The translations under genes were made by a program, and so were the position numbers. Positions 15,856 to 24,192 of a stretch of DNA of 35,147 bases are shown in pieces. Under the pieces are notes generated by a model. The model saw nothing but the letters and a program-made list of their open reading frames with translations, was not told the origin of the DNA and searched no databases. How positions within the stretch are numbered: position 1 is the first letter of the stretch; each line of letters opens with the position of its first letter. The DNA lies in the NCBI GenBank assembly GCA_017544105.1, contig JAFYEU010000072.1, forward strand, positions 1 through 35,147, in the 5' to 3' direction. Origin of the DNA: Bacteroidales bacterium (GTDB lineage Bacteria > Bacteroidota > Bacteroidia > Bacteroidales > WCHB1-69).

Positions 15856-17241
15856 ATGGAATTGGACACGATAGACAAAACAAAAGAGCTTGAAACAAAA
15901 GACATCCCTACACTCCTGTGGACGTATGCCTTGCCTGCTGTCATCAGCATGGTGATTGCCTCGTTGTACAATATCGCCGACCGTATCTTCATTGGCAACG
16001 GCGTGGGACCGCTGGCCATCGCCGGCCTGGTTATCACGATGCCGATCATGAACATCATCCACGCCTTTGGCGCTTTGGTCGGGGTGGGTTCCGCCTCCCG
16101 CATGTCCATCGTGCTGGGCAAGAAAGATGTGAATTGGGCGGAGAACATATTAGGCAACAGCATGATTCTCACGCTGGGATTGGGTGTGGTGGTGATTTTT
16201 TTCAGCTATCTCTTCATGGATAATATCCTGATGAAGTTCGGAGCCACCGCGGACACGCTCCAGTATGCCCGCGAATACATGGTGGTGATATTGCCGGGCA
16301 TGTTTCTGACCACGATCACCTTCAATCTGGCGGGTCTGATGCGCTCCTCCGGCTATCCGCTCAAGTCGATGTTCGTCTTGGGCGGCGGCGCGATTCTGAA
16401 CATCATCCTGGACCCCATCTTCATTTTCGGATTCCACTGGGGCATCAAAGGCGCCGCCGCCGCGTCCACCCTCTCCATGTTCGTGACGGCCGTCATTGCC
16501 GTCGCCCACTTCATCAACCCGAAGTCGTTCATCCATTTTAAAAAGCACGCTTGGAAGCCCAGAGGTTATATCTTCAAGAATATCACCATGATCGGTCTCA
16601 GCCCCTTCCTGATGAACGTGGCTGCCGCCGGCGTGGTGGGCATCATCAACCACCAGCTGCTGACTTATGGTGGCGACTTTGCCGTGGGCGCCTGCGGCCT
16701 CGTCAACACCTACGGCAACCTGCTGGTGCTGCTCATCATGGGCATCTGCCAGGGCATGCAGCCCATCGCCGGCTACAACTACGGCGCGGGCCATCCCGAC
16801 CGGCTGAAGGCGGTCTTCCTGCTTACTATGAAGATTACCGTGCTCGTCGGCTTGGCGGGCAGCATCATCTCCTGCGTCATCCCGCAATACATGATGCGCG
16901 TTTTCACCTCTGACAAAGATTTGATCCGAATTGCCATCCCCGCCACGCGCTACATGATGGTCATGTTCCCCTTGATCGGCTTTACCATTACCAACTCCAA
17001 CTTCTTCCAGTCTATTGACAAACCTTGGATCGCCATCACCACGAGCCTGTCCCGCCAGGTACTCTTCCTGGTGCCCATGAGCTTCATCATCCCGATTTTG
17101 TTTGTAAGAGCCGGGGGCGATGGTCTGACCGGCGTATGGGCCGCCGCCACGCTCTCCGACGTATGTGGCGCCATCTTGGCGGCTATTCTGCTGTTCACCC
17201 AACGGAAAGTCTTTTCTGAGAAGGCAATCGACATAAAATAG
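15856..17241 (+). CDS. MATE-family multidrug/organic cation antiporter
   Basis: A 461-residue inner-membrane protein of the MATE family (NorM/MepA/DinF group), which exports drugs or metabolites in exchange for Na+ or H+. It has about twelve transmembrane helices in two similar halves. The first half opens with LLWTYALPAVISMVIASLYN (helix 1) and IADRIFIGNGVGPLAIAG, a typical MATE signature. The second half shows the matching FLMNVAAAGVVGIINHQLL and GMQPIAGYNYGAG. I use the ATG at 15856 because it follows the promoter and yields the usual short N-terminal tail (MELDTIDKTKELETKDIPTL). The substrate is unknown. It is a lone gene, with tRNA-Ser starting 59 bp downstream. Confidence 0.92.
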   Translation: MELDTIDKTKELETKDIPTLLWTYALPAVISMVIASLYNIADRIFIGNGVGPLAIAGLVITMPIMNIIHAFGALVGVGSASRMSIVLGKKDVNWAENILGNSMILTLGLGVVVIFFSYLFMDNILMKFGATADTLQYAREYMVVILPGMFLTTITFNLAGLMRSSGYPLKSMFVLGGGAILNIILDPIFIFGFHWGIKGAAAASTLSMFVTAVIAVAHFINPKSFIHFKKHAWKPRGYIFKNITMIGLSPFLMNVAAAGVVGIINHQLLTYGGDFAVGACGLVNTYGNLLVLLIMGICQGMQPIAGYNYGAGHPDRLKAVFLLTMKITVLVGLAGSIISCVIPQYMMRVFTSDKDLIRIAIPATRYMMVMFPLIGFTITNSNFFQSIDKPWIAITTSLSRQVLFLVPMSFIIPILFVRAGGDGLTGVWAAATLSDVCGAILAAILLFTQRKVFSEKAIDIK

Positions 17242-17272
17242 TTTTTCAGGTCTGAGATACCGAAAAAAAATA

Positions 17273-17280
17273 TACTTTTG
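17273..17280 (+). promoter_or_regulatory. -7 promoter element for tRNA-Ser
   Basis: TACTTTTG is an exact TAnnTTTG match, 20 bp before the tRNA 5' end. Confidence 0.65.
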
Positions 17281-17300
17281 CGGCCTCAAAACTGAGACAC

Positions 17301-17387
17301 GGAAAGTTGGCCGAGTGGCTTAAGGCAGCGGTTTCGAAAACCGCCGTAGTGTCACAGCTACCGGGGGTTCGAATCCCTCACTTTCCG
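17301..17387 (+). tRNA. tRNA-Ser (anticodon CGA)
   Basis: An 87-nt class II tRNA: acceptor GGAAAGT/ACTTTCC, anticodon arm GCGGT-TTCGAAA-ACCGC with anticodon CGA (reads UCG, serine), the long variable arm expected for Ser, T-arm with GGTTCGAATCC and discriminator G. CCA is not encoded. The last base is also the first base of the long palindrome that follows. Confidence 0.95.
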
Positions 17388-17522
17388 CAACCGAGAACTC
17401 CCAGGAGCACGCTTTGCGTGCTCCTTTTTGTTTGGACCCTCTTCGCCGACAGTTTACTGGCAGGCGGAGGGGGTTCAAACAAAAAAGTGGTGCATTCTTT
17501 GCACCTGGGAGTTCTCGGTTGC
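17387..17522. repeat. 136-bp imperfect palindrome abutting tRNA-Ser
   Basis: The outer arms are a perfect 19-bp inverted repeat, GCAACCGAGAACTCCCAGG (17387-17405) and its complement at 17504-17522. Inside, each half carries its own small hairpin (AGGAGCACGC-TTT-GCGTGCTCCT on the left, GTGCA-TTCTT-TGCAC on the right). The halves then pair again as TTTTTGTTTGGACCC with GGGTTCAAACAAAAA, and pairing continues with mismatches (CTCTTCGCCGACAG against CTGGCAGGCGGAG) to a centre near 17455. It contains no gene. The shape suggests a miniature inverted-repeat element or a duplicated, inverted terminator region. The 150 bp after it, to 17672, hold only the promoter of the next gene. Confidence 0.85.
17403..17429 (+). 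terminator. Terminator after tRNA-Ser, inside the palindrome
   Basis: AGGAGCACGC (17403-17412) and GCGTGCTCCT (17416-17425) form a perfect 10-bp stem with a TTT loop, followed by TTTT, 15 bp after the tRNA 3' end. Confidence 0.88.
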
Positions 17523-17644
17523 TCGGATGGCGAAACTCAGACTTTTACCACGGCTGTTGGATCATGGTAACTGACAACGTTATATCACGCCACATCATAA
17601 TCCATGTTTTGCCGCGCAACCGTGCTGATGAATCCAAAAAAACG

Positions 17645-17652
17645 TATCTTTG
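17645..17652 (+). promoter_or_regulatory. -7 promoter element for the DUF975 gene
   Basis: TATCTTTG is an exact TAnnTTTG match, 20 bp before the ATG at 17673. It argues against an in-frame start upstream at 17604. Confidence 0.65.
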
Positions 17653-17672
17653 CCGTTCCAAAATACACTCCA

Positions 17673-18464
17673 ATGAAAATTTCAGAAATCAAAAAAGCAG
17701 CCCGCGCCTCCCTGAAGGGCAAATGGTGGTCCTTTGCAGGACTGACCTTCGTCATGCTCCTTGTCACTTCGCTGATAGGAATATTTGCATCCTCCTTCAG
17801 AATGATTCTGCAAGGCAGTTTAATGCCTGGTGGGTTCACACTCAAGACCATAACTTTCGTGTTGCTCTCTATTCTCTATACTGCCGCATCACTCGCCATG
17901 TTGCCCATGCAATACGGCTTCTACTATGCACATCTGGCATCCGCACGCGAGGACGATCTCGCCGACCCGGCTCACCTCTTCGCCGGCTACCGGCGCTTCT
18001 GGTTCATCCTCGGACTGGCCATCCTGGTACAGATCATCGTCAGCTTCGGCTTCATGATGCTTATCATCCCGGGCATCGTCATAGCCCTGGCCTACTCCAT
18101 GTGGCCCTTCATCGCCCATGACCATCCTGAACTCTCCATCAAGGAGGTACTGGAACGCAGCCGTGTATTGATGCAAGGCCATAAAGGAGAACTGTTCACC
18201 CTCTATCTCAGTTTTATCGGATGGTTTCTGCTTTGCATCCCCACATTGGGTCTCGGTCTCTTCTTCCTTATACCTTATATATATATGTCCCAGTATCATT
18301 TTTACGAAAGTATCCGTTACGAACTGGACGAAGAGCCTGAAATTGAATCCGTTGCCATTGAAAAGGAAACCATATTGACCGACAACGATCCCTATGCAGG
18401 CGAAGAAAAAGAACCAAACACCCAAAAGGATCCAGAGACAGCAACTGAACCCACAAATGAATAA
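17673..18464 (+). CDS. DUF975-family membrane protein
   Basis: A 263-residue protein that opens with MKISEIKKAARASLKGKWW, the hallmark of DUF975: a short amphipathic helix ending in a Gly-x-Trp pair before the first membrane segment. Hydrophobic segments lie at about 23-46, 60-85, 119-152 and 174-205. Between them is a cytosolic loop with the family-like SIKEVLERSRVLMQGHKGELF. The final 50 residues are strongly acidic and polar (EPEIESVAIEKE, EEKEPNTQKD). The function of DUF975 is not known; a role in membrane or envelope homeostasis is only a guess. It ends against tRNA-Arg on the other strand, with a shared terminator between them. Confidence 0.88.
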   Translation: MKISEIKKAARASLKGKWWSFAGLTFVMLLVTSLIGIFASSFRMILQGSLMPGGFTLKTITFVLLSILYTAASLAMLPMQYGFYYAHLASAREDDLADPAHLFAGYRRFWFILGLAILVQIIVSFGFMMLIIPGIVIALAYSMWPFIAHDHPELSIKEVLERSRVLMQGHKGELFTLYLSFIGWFLLCIPTLGLGLFFLIPYIYMSQYHFYESIRYELDEEPEIESVAIEKETILTDNDPYAGEEKEPNTQKDPETATEPTNE

Positions 18465-18486
18465 TTTGGTGGAGAATTTGACAACT

Positions 18487-18523
18487 AAAAAAGGATGTTT
18501 CGCATGCGAAACATCCTTTTTTT
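18487..18523. terminator. Bidirectional terminator between the DUF975 gene and tRNA-Arg
   Basis: The core GGATGTTTCGCATGCGAAACATCC (18493-18516) is a perfect 24-bp palindrome, flanked by six A residues on the left and seven T residues on the right. It can end rightward transcripts of the membrane protein gene and leftward transcripts of tRNA-Arg, whose encoded CCA lies just beyond it. Confidence 0.9.
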
Positions 18524-18524
18524 C

Positions 18525-18601
18525 TGGTGACCCCTGCAGGATTCAAACCTGCAACCTTTTGATCCGTAGTCAAATACTCTATTCAGTTGAGCTAAGGGGC
18601 C
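18525..18601 (-). tRNA. tRNA-Arg (anticodon ACG)
   Basis: The minus strand folds as a tRNA: acceptor GGCCCCT/AGGGGTC (one G-U pair), anticodon arm TTTGA-CTACGGA-TCAAA with anticodon ACG (A34 probably edited to inosine by TadA, reading CGU, CGC and CGA), T-arm GCAGG-TTTGAAT-CCTGC, discriminator A and an encoded CCA. It is the only one of the four tRNAs in the window with a genomic CCA. Confidence 0.94.
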
Positions 18602-18618
18602 TTGCTTAAACGAGCGTG

Positions 18619-18626
18619 CAAAAATA
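18619..18626 (-). promoter_or_regulatory. -7 promoter element for tRNA-Arg
   Basis: TATTTTTG on the minus strand, an exact TAnnTTTG match 17 bp before the tRNA 5' end. It is divergent from the tRNA-Gln promoter about 70 bp away. Confidence 0.65.
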
Positions 18627-18697
18627 CATTTTTTTCCAATATATATACCCCCTTCAAAAAAAAAAATTATTTCTGGTGTCCGTATTTAAAAAAAGTG

Positions 18698-18705
18698 TAT
18701 TTTTG
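18698..18705 (+). promoter_or_regulatory. -7 promoter element for tRNA-Gln (and perhaps nusA-infB)
   Basis: TATTTTTG is an exact TAnnTTTG match, 22 bp before the tRNA 5' end. It is the last clear -7 match before nusA. Confidence 0.65.
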
Positions 18706-18727
18706 CAGCCTCATTTGATGAAAGGAA

Positions 18728-18800
18728 TTGAGCTATGGTGTAACGGTAGCACTACAGATTTTGGTTCTGCCTGTGTAGGTTCGAATCCTGCTAGCTCAAC
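18728..18800 (+). tRNA. tRNA-Gln (anticodon TTG)
   Basis: The acceptor TTGAGCT/AGCTCAA has the weak U1-A72 pair expected for Gln. The anticodon loop TTTTGGT on a CAGA/TCTG stem gives anticodon TTG (reads CAA and CAG), and the T-arm is GTAGG-TTCGAAT-CCTGC. The base in the discriminator position is C, and the pair at the base of the anticodon stem is an A-C mismatch; both are a little unusual. CCA is not encoded. A terminator follows 6 bp downstream. Confidence 0.92.
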
Positions 18801-18805
18801 TAAAG

Positions 18806-18834
18806 AAACTCTCACCAGTGGTGGGGGTTTTTTT
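18806..18834 (+). terminator. Terminator between tRNA-Gln and nusA
   Basis: AACTCTCACC (18807-18816) pairs with GGTGGGGGTT (18820-18829) through ten pairs including two G-U, loop AGT, then a run of T to 18834. It lies 52 bp before the nusA ATG, and the gap between them has no TAnnTTTG match. Read-through may therefore feed nusA. Confidence 0.82.
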
Positions 18835-18886
18835 ATTATCAACAAGAAAAGTATATAAAAAATAAAAAAAACTAAGCATTTTAACA

Positions 18887-20134
18887 ATGGAAGAACACGT
18901 AAACCTTATCGACACCTTTGCTGAATTTAAGGAATCCAAAAGTATCGATCGTGAAACCTTGATGAGCATCTTAAAAGATGTTTTTCTCAGTGCTCTGGCA
19001 AAAAAGTTCGGCCCCGAGGCCAAATTTGACGTGATTGTCAACGTGGACCGCGGAGATTTGGAAATCCAACATACACGCGAGATTGTAGAAGACGGACAAG
19101 TGGAGGATGAAACCAACCAGATAGCCCTGACCGATGCCATCAAAATTGAGCCCGACTTCGAGATTGGGGAAGAGGTGGTGGAGAACATCCTGCTTTCAGA
19201 CTTCCAAAGACGCGAGATCCTGGCCCTCCGCCAGAATCTGAGCACCAAGATCATGGAATATGAGAAAGACGTCATCTATAACAAGTACGAAAGCCGCATC
19301 GGGGAAATCATTACCGGAGAGGTCAATCAGATATGGCGCAAGGAGATCCTGGTTTATGACGAAGAACATGTGGAGCTGATCCTGCCCAAGTCTGAGCAGA
19401 TCCCTTCCGATAGATACAAGAAGGGTGATACCATCATGGCCGTGGTGTCCCGCGTGGAGATTCAGTCCACCACACCCCGCATCATCCTGTCGCGTACCTC
19501 ACCCGTTTTCCTGGAACGCCTCATGGAAAATGAGATCCCTGAGATCCAAGACGGCCTCATCACCATCAAAAACGTGGTCAGAGTGCCAGGTGAAAGAGCA
19601 AAAGTGCTCGTCACCTCCTCCGACGATCGCATCGATCCCGTCGGCGCCTGCGTGGGCATGAAGGGAAGCCGTATCCATAGCATCGTGCGCGAACTTCACA
19701 ACGAAAGTATCGACATCATCAACTATACCCCCAACCGTGAGCTGCTCATCGCCCGCTGCCTGAGCCCCTCCAAAATCTCCTCCATCGAAATCGATGAGGA
19801 GGAGAAGAAAGTGTATGTCTATATGAAACCCGACCAAGTGGCCCTGACCATCGGCAAAGGCGGCAACAACATCCGCCTGGCCAGCAGACTGCTTGGCTAT
19901 GAGATTGAGGTGTACAGAGACGATGTAAGCAAAGAGGAGGATGTCAACCTGACTGAATTCGCCGATGAATTCGACCAATGGGTCATCGACGCCTTCATCA
20001 ACATCGGCTGCGACACAGCCAAGAGCGTCCTCGCCCTCAACCGCAACGAATTGGTCAAACGTACCGACCTGGAAGAGGAAACCGTTGATGCCATGATCAA
20101 AGCCATCAAAGAAGAGTTCGACATCAAAGACTAA
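18887..20134 (+). CDS. nusA: Transcription termination/antitermination protein NusA
   Basis: NusA binds RNA polymerase and nascent RNA and tunes pausing, termination and antitermination. The 415 residues show the N-terminal polymerase-binding domain (1-130), an S1 domain (about 135-201, starting GEIITGEVNQIW), and two KH domains with GxxG loops GMKG (257-260) and GKGG (323-326). A single helix-hairpin-helix C-terminal unit (about 365-412) replaces the two acidic repeats of E. coli NusA, as usual outside Proteobacteria. infB follows after 57 bp. rimP, which usually precedes nusA, is not there; a tRNA-Gln gene and terminator take its place. Confidence 0.97.
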   Translation: MEEHVNLIDTFAEFKESKSIDRETLMSILKDVFLSALAKKFGPEAKFDVIVNVDRGDLEIQHTREIVEDGQVEDETNQIALTDAIKIEPDFEIGEEVVENILLSDFQRREILALRQNLSTKIMEYEKDVIYNKYESRIGEIITGEVNQIWRKEILVYDEEHVELILPKSEQIPSDRYKKGDTIMAVVSRVEIQSTTPRIILSRTSPVFLERLMENEIPEIQDGLITIKNVVRVPGERAKVLVTSSDDRIDPVGACVGMKGSRIHSIVRELHNESIDIINYTPNRELLIARCLSPSKISSIEIDEEEKKVYVYMKPDQVALTIGKGGNNIRLASRLLGYEIEVYRDDVSKEEDVNLTEFADEFDQWVIDAFINIGCDTAKSVLALNRNELVKRTDLEEETVDAMIKAIKEEFDIKD

Positions 20135-20191
20135 AAAACCATACCCTGACTGATTTTTAATTCATTTATTTCCAAGAACAAAAAAAACAAT

Positions 20192-23053
20192 ATGCCAGAG
20201 GAAAAAGTTAAAATACCACGATTAGGAAAAGCTGCCACTGAATTCAATGTCTCCCGCGAAACACTGGTCGCCTCGCTCAAGAAGATGAACTTTGAGATAG
20301 ACGACAACAACAACGCGAAACTCACTGCAGAGATGTATAACGCGCTGCTCCAAGAGTTCGCCGGCGAGAAAGAGGTGCTTGCGGAAGCCAAGAAGATTGA
20401 AATTGGCACGTATAGCGCCATCTCCAAGCAGGAGCCCAAAGCCAAAGTTGACAAGCCCGAACAGAACGAGGAGTCCGAAGAGGGATCCTTGATCATCAAG
20501 AATGTCAACTATGTAAAACCCGTGGAGATTGAAAAAGAGACCTCCCTGGCAGGTCCCAAAATCATCGGAAAGATTGAATTAGAAACCCCTAAAAAGAAAA
20601 AAGAGGCCACTCCTGAGGAGACCACTCCCACCCAGGATACCCCTGAGAAGACGCAGGAAACCCCTGCCGAACCGCAAGCCGAACCCGCCAAAAAAGACGA
20701 GCCCGAGCATGTCAAGATGGAGTCGCCCAAACTGGAAGGTCCCAAGATCATCGACAAGATGGACTTGGACGATTTGAAGCCCAAAAAGAAGAGTTCCAAG
20801 GCATCCAAAAAGGCCCAGGAACCCGAACCGGTAGAAGAGGTCGTGGAAGAACCCGTTGACACTACCGAGCAGGTGGCCGAAAAGGAGCCAGCCCAACCCG
20901 CCGAGCCCGAAAGACCCGACAATTTCATCGAAACCCGCATCGAGAAAATCCAAGGGCCCAAGATCATGGGCAAGATCGAACTTCCTGTTGAAAAGCCTAA
21001 AGACAACTCCAAAAAGGAGAAACACACTGCTGAGGATAAGAAGAAGAAAAAGAGAAAGAGAATCATCAAGCAAAACAACGGCAACATCAAACAAAACGTC
21101 GGCAAAGACGACAAAAAAGGAAAGCCTGAAGCCGAGAAGGTGGAAATCTCTCCGGAAGACATCCAACGTCGAATCAAAGAGACTAAGATGCGGATCGAAT
21201 CTACTGGGAAGACCAAGGCTGCCAAACGCAGAAAAGAGAAGAGACAGCTCATTCACGAACGTATTGAGGAACAGGAGCTGCAGGAAATTGCCAATCAAAA
21301 CATCCTGAAGGTGACCGAGTTCATCACTGCCAACGAGTTGGCCACACTCATGAACAAGGATGTCACCGAAATCATCTCCACCTGCATGAGTATCGGATTG
21401 TTTGTGTCCATCAACCAGCGCCTGGACGCGGAGACCATCTCCCTGCTGGCAGAAGAGTTCGGATTCCAGGTTGAGTTCATTGGCGCAGATGCCGATGACA
21501 ACGAGGCGCAAGCTGAGGATACGGAGGAGGATCTCCAACCCCGTCATCCGATCATCACCGTCATGGGTCACGTTGACCACGGTAAGACCTCTCTCTTGGA
21601 CTATATCCGTAAGACCAACGTCATTGCCGGTGAGGCGGGCGGTATCACCCAGCACATCGGTGCTTACGAGGTCAGCCTTTCTGACGGCCGAAAGATCACC
21701 TTCCTGGACACTCCCGGTCACGAAGCCTTTACCGCCATGCGTGCCCGCGGTGCCAAGATCACCGACTTGTGTATTATCGTGGTGGCCGCTGATGACGCTG
21801 TGATGCCTCAGACCATCGAGGCCATCAACCACGCCCAGGCGGCAGGTGTCCCCATGGTGTTCGCCATCACCAAGATTGACAAACCCAATGCAGATCCGGA
21901 GCGCATCCGCACCGAACTTGCCAACATGAATATCCTCGTGGAAGACTGGGGTGGCAACTACCAGTGCCAGGAGATTGATGCCAAGCATGGTACAAATGTC
22001 AAGGAACTGCTGGAAAAGGTGCTGCTTGAAGCCGAGTTGCTCGACCTCAAGGCCAACCCGAACCGTCCTGGTGTGGGTGCCGTCATCGAGTCCTCCCTCG
22101 ACAAGGGCCGCGGCTATGTGGCCAAGGTGCTGGTTCAGAACGGCACCCTGCGCATCGGTGACTCCGTGCTGGCCGGCAGCTGCTACGGAAGAGTCAAGGC
22201 TATGTTCAACGAACGTAACCAAGCCGTCAAGGCCGCAGGACCCGCCACGCCCGTCCTGATGTTAGGCCTGAACGGCGCCCCGCAAGCCGGCGACGCCTTC
22301 AAAGTGTGCGAAAGCGAACAGGAAGCCCGCAACATAGCTACCAAACGGGCCAGACTCGCCCGCGAGATGGGCCTCCGCACCCAGAAACATATCACCCTCG
22401 ACGAGATCGGCCGCCGTATCGCTATCGGCGACTTCAAAGAGCTGAACATTATCGTGAAAGGTGATGTGGACGGCTCCGTGGAAGCACTCTCCGGAGAACT
22501 TCTCAAACTCTCCACCGAACAGGTACAGGTCAACGTCATCCACAAATCCGTGGGTGCCGTGACAGAGACCGACGTCATGCTCGCCACCGCCTCCAACGCC
22601 CTGATCGTGGCCTTCCAGGTACGCCCCACCGCCGGCGCACGCAAGATGGCCGAAGCCGAACAGATCGACATCCGCACCTACTCTATCATCTATACCGCCA
22701 TCAACGAAATCAAAGACGCTATCGCCGGCATGCACACTCCGGAAATACGGGAGAAAATCATCGCCAACCTCGAAATCAAAGAGGTGTTCCATATCTCCAA
22801 AGTCGGCAATATCGCCGGCTGTCTGGTCCTCGATGGCAAACTGCAACGCTCTTCCAAGATCCGCCTGATCCGCGACGGTATCGTCATCTATACCGGTAAA
22901 CTCGGCTCCCTCCGCCGCTTCAAGGACGATGTCAAGGAGGTGACCTCCGGCCAGGATTGCGGTCTGAACATCGATGGATGCAACGACCTCAAAGTGGGCG
23001 ACATCATCGAAGGTTTCGAAGAGTATGAAGTGGCCTTTAATGCTAACAAATAA
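20192..23053 (+). CDS. infB: Translation initiation factor IF-2
   Basis: IF-2 is the GTPase that brings initiator fMet-tRNA to the small ribosomal subunit and promotes subunit joining. Of 953 residues, an IF2_N-type helical domain is at about 5-60, a lysine/glutamate-rich linker spans 70-350, a second IF2_N-like domain lies near 371-440, and the GTPase domain starts with GHVDHGKT (459-466), with LDTPGHEAF and TKIDKPN further on. Barrel domains and the fMet-tRNA-binding C2 domain follow. In the linker the motif GPKI(I/M)xKxxL repeats at about residues 121, 183 and 255. Length is typical of Bacteroidota IF-2. The pdxA gene begins 11 bp after the stop. Confidence 0.98.
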   Translation: MPEEKVKIPRLGKAATEFNVSRETLVASLKKMNFEIDDNNNAKLTAEMYNALLQEFAGEKEVLAEAKKIEIGTYSAISKQEPKAKVDKPEQNEESEEGSLIIKNVNYVKPVEIEKETSLAGPKIIGKIELETPKKKKEATPEETTPTQDTPEKTQETPAEPQAEPAKKDEPEHVKMESPKLEGPKIIDKMDLDDLKPKKKSSKASKKAQEPEPVEEVVEEPVDTTEQVAEKEPAQPAEPERPDNFIETRIEKIQGPKIMGKIELPVEKPKDNSKKEKHTAEDKKKKKRKRIIKQNNGNIKQNVGKDDKKGKPEAEKVEISPEDIQRRIKETKMRIESTGKTKAAKRRKEKRQLIHERIEEQELQEIANQNILKVTEFITANELATLMNKDVTEIISTCMSIGLFVSINQRLDAETISLLAEEFGFQVEFIGADADDNEAQAEDTEEDLQPRHPIITVMGHVDHGKTSLLDYIRKTNVIAGEAGGITQHIGAYEVSLSDGRKITFLDTPGHEAFTAMRARGAKITDLCIIVVAADDAVMPQTIEAINHAQAAGVPMVFAITKIDKPNADPERIRTELANMNILVEDWGGNYQCQEIDAKHGTNVKELLEKVLLEAELLDLKANPNRPGVGAVIESSLDKGRGYVAKVLVQNGTLRIGDSVLAGSCYGRVKAMFNERNQAVKAAGPATPVLMLGLNGAPQAGDAFKVCESEQEARNIATKRARLAREMGLRTQKHITLDEIGRRIAIGDFKELNIIVKGDVDGSVEALSGELLKLSTEQVQVNVIHKSVGAVTETDVMLATASNALIVAFQVRPTAGARKMAEAEQIDIRTYSIIYTAINEIKDAIAGMHTPEIREKIIANLEIKEVFHISKVGNIAGCLVLDGKLQRSSKIRLIRDGIVIYTGKLGSLRRFKDDVKEVTSGQDCGLNIDGCNDLKVGDIIEGFEEYEVAFNANK

Positions 23054-23064
23054 CCCTGTCTGCC

Positions 23065-24081
23065 ATGGCTGAAAATAAACACCATATCATCGGTATCACC
23101 CAAGGTGATGTAAACGGTATCGGATACGAAGTGATCCTGAAATCCCTCTGCGACAATAAAATCATGGACATCTGCACCCCTGTGGTCTATGGACTGGCCA
23201 AAGCCGCCTCCTACCACAAGAAGTACATGAATATCCCTGATTTCTCCTTCCAGTTTGTGAAGAATACCGAACAACTGTCCAACAAACGTCCCAACCTGAT
23301 CAACATCTTCGATGATGAGGTGAAAATCGACCTGGGCACCAGCACCAAAATCGCAGGACAGATGGCCGAACGGTCCCTCTATGCCGCCGGACGAGACCTC
23401 AAAAACAACCGGATTGACGCTATCGTGACCGCTCCTATCCACAAGGACAACATCCAGTCCGACAAGTTCACCTTCCCAGGCCATACCGAATTCTTTGAGC
23501 ACTACTTTGGCGGCAATGGGCATAAAGCGCTGATGATGATGGTGTCTGAGAACCTTCGCGTGGCCTTCGCCACCAATCACCTCCCCATGAGCGAAGTCCC
23601 CGCTGCCATCACCAAAGATCTGCTGATGCAGAAACTGAAAGTCTTGCACCAGACTCTCAAGCAAGATTTCGCCATCGACAATCCTACCATTGCCGTTTTG
23701 GCCTTTAACCCCCACGCCGGAGACAATGGCATCTTGGGAAAAGAGGACCAAGAGGTTATCCGACCCTCTATCGAACTGGCCTTCCAAGAACACATCAACG
23801 CCTTCGGTCCCTTCCCTGCCGACAGTTTCTTCGCCCAAGGGACCTACCGTAAATTCGATGCCGTCTTGGCCATGTACTATGACCAAGGCATGATACCTTT
23901 CAAATTGCTGTCCTCCTCTGGGGTGAACTATACGGCCGGACTGCCTATCGTCAGGACCTCCCCTGCCCATGGTACCGCATATGACATTGCCGGACAGAAC
24001 AAAGCTGACGGACAAGCCATGCGAAACGCCATTTATCTGGCTGTCGACATCCTCAAGAACCGCAAAAACAACATGCAGTAA
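23065..24081 (+). CDS. pdxA: 4-hydroxythreonine-4-phosphate dehydrogenase
   Basis: PdxA oxidises 4-phosphohydroxy-L-threonine with NAD(P)+ in the DXP-dependent pathway to pyridoxal 5'-phosphate. The 338-residue protein has the start ITQGDVNGIGYEV (11-23), the substrate loop TAPIHKDNI (122-130) and GHTEFF (139-144). The three metal-binding His are H172 (TNHLP), H217 (NPHAGD) and H302 (SPAHGTA). It lies 11 bp after infB and is probably cotranscribed; no other pdx gene is present. The next gene starts 111 bp downstream with its own promoter. Confidence 0.96.
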   Translation: MAENKHHIIGITQGDVNGIGYEVILKSLCDNKIMDICTPVVYGLAKAASYHKKYMNIPDFSFQFVKNTEQLSNKRPNLINIFDDEVKIDLGTSTKIAGQMAERSLYAAGRDLKNNRIDAIVTAPIHKDNIQSDKFTFPGHTEFFEHYFGGNGHKALMMMVSENLRVAFATNHLPMSEVPAAITKDLLMQKLKVLHQTLKQDFAIDNPTIAVLAFNPHAGDNGILGKEDQEVIRPSIELAFQEHINAFGPFPADSFFAQGTYRKFDAVLAMYYDQGMIPFKLLSSSGVNYTAGLPIVRTSPAHGTAYDIAGQNKADGQAMRNAIYLAVDILKNRKNNMQ

Positions 24082-24159
24082 CCAAGGCGAACTTGTCCCC
24101 TTTCCAAAAAAACTGCCTGAACTGTTTTTCCGCTTCTTGACTATATCTATATTTTTTTT

Positions 24160-24167
24160 TATTTTTG
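24160..24167 (+). promoter_or_regulatory. -7 promoter element for the lipoprotein-buk pair
   Basis: TATTTTTG is an exact TAnnTTTG match, 25 bp before the GTG at 24193. Confidence 0.62.
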
Positions 24168-24192
24168 CCACCTTGATTCTAAATTTAAAAAG

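Noticed and set aside
16150..17289. Minus-strand open frame opposite the MATE gene
   Set aside because: Histidine- and aspartate-rich antisense translation of a membrane protein; no family resemblance.
17387..17522. Reading the tRNA-Ser palindrome as an integron attC site
   Set aside because: The ends do not match the attC core sites RYYYAAC and GTTRRRY, and no integrase gene is in the window.
17387..17522. Reading the tRNA-Ser region as the attachment site of an integrated element
   Set aside because: No integrase, no direct repeat of the tRNA end, and only housekeeping genes follow.
17307..17570. Open frame of 87 codons across tRNA-Ser and the palindrome
   Set aside because: It reads through a complete tRNA and a terminator, so it is not a gene.
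20579..22222. Long minus-strand open frame (547 codons) opposite infB
   Set aside because: It is the mirror of a strongly conserved IF-2 gene, has biased low-complexity content and no domain; frames this long arise opposite codon-biased genes.
22888..24171. Minus-strand open frame opposite the end of infB and pdxA
   Set aside because: It spans two confidently identified genes on the other strand and shows no domain or promoter.
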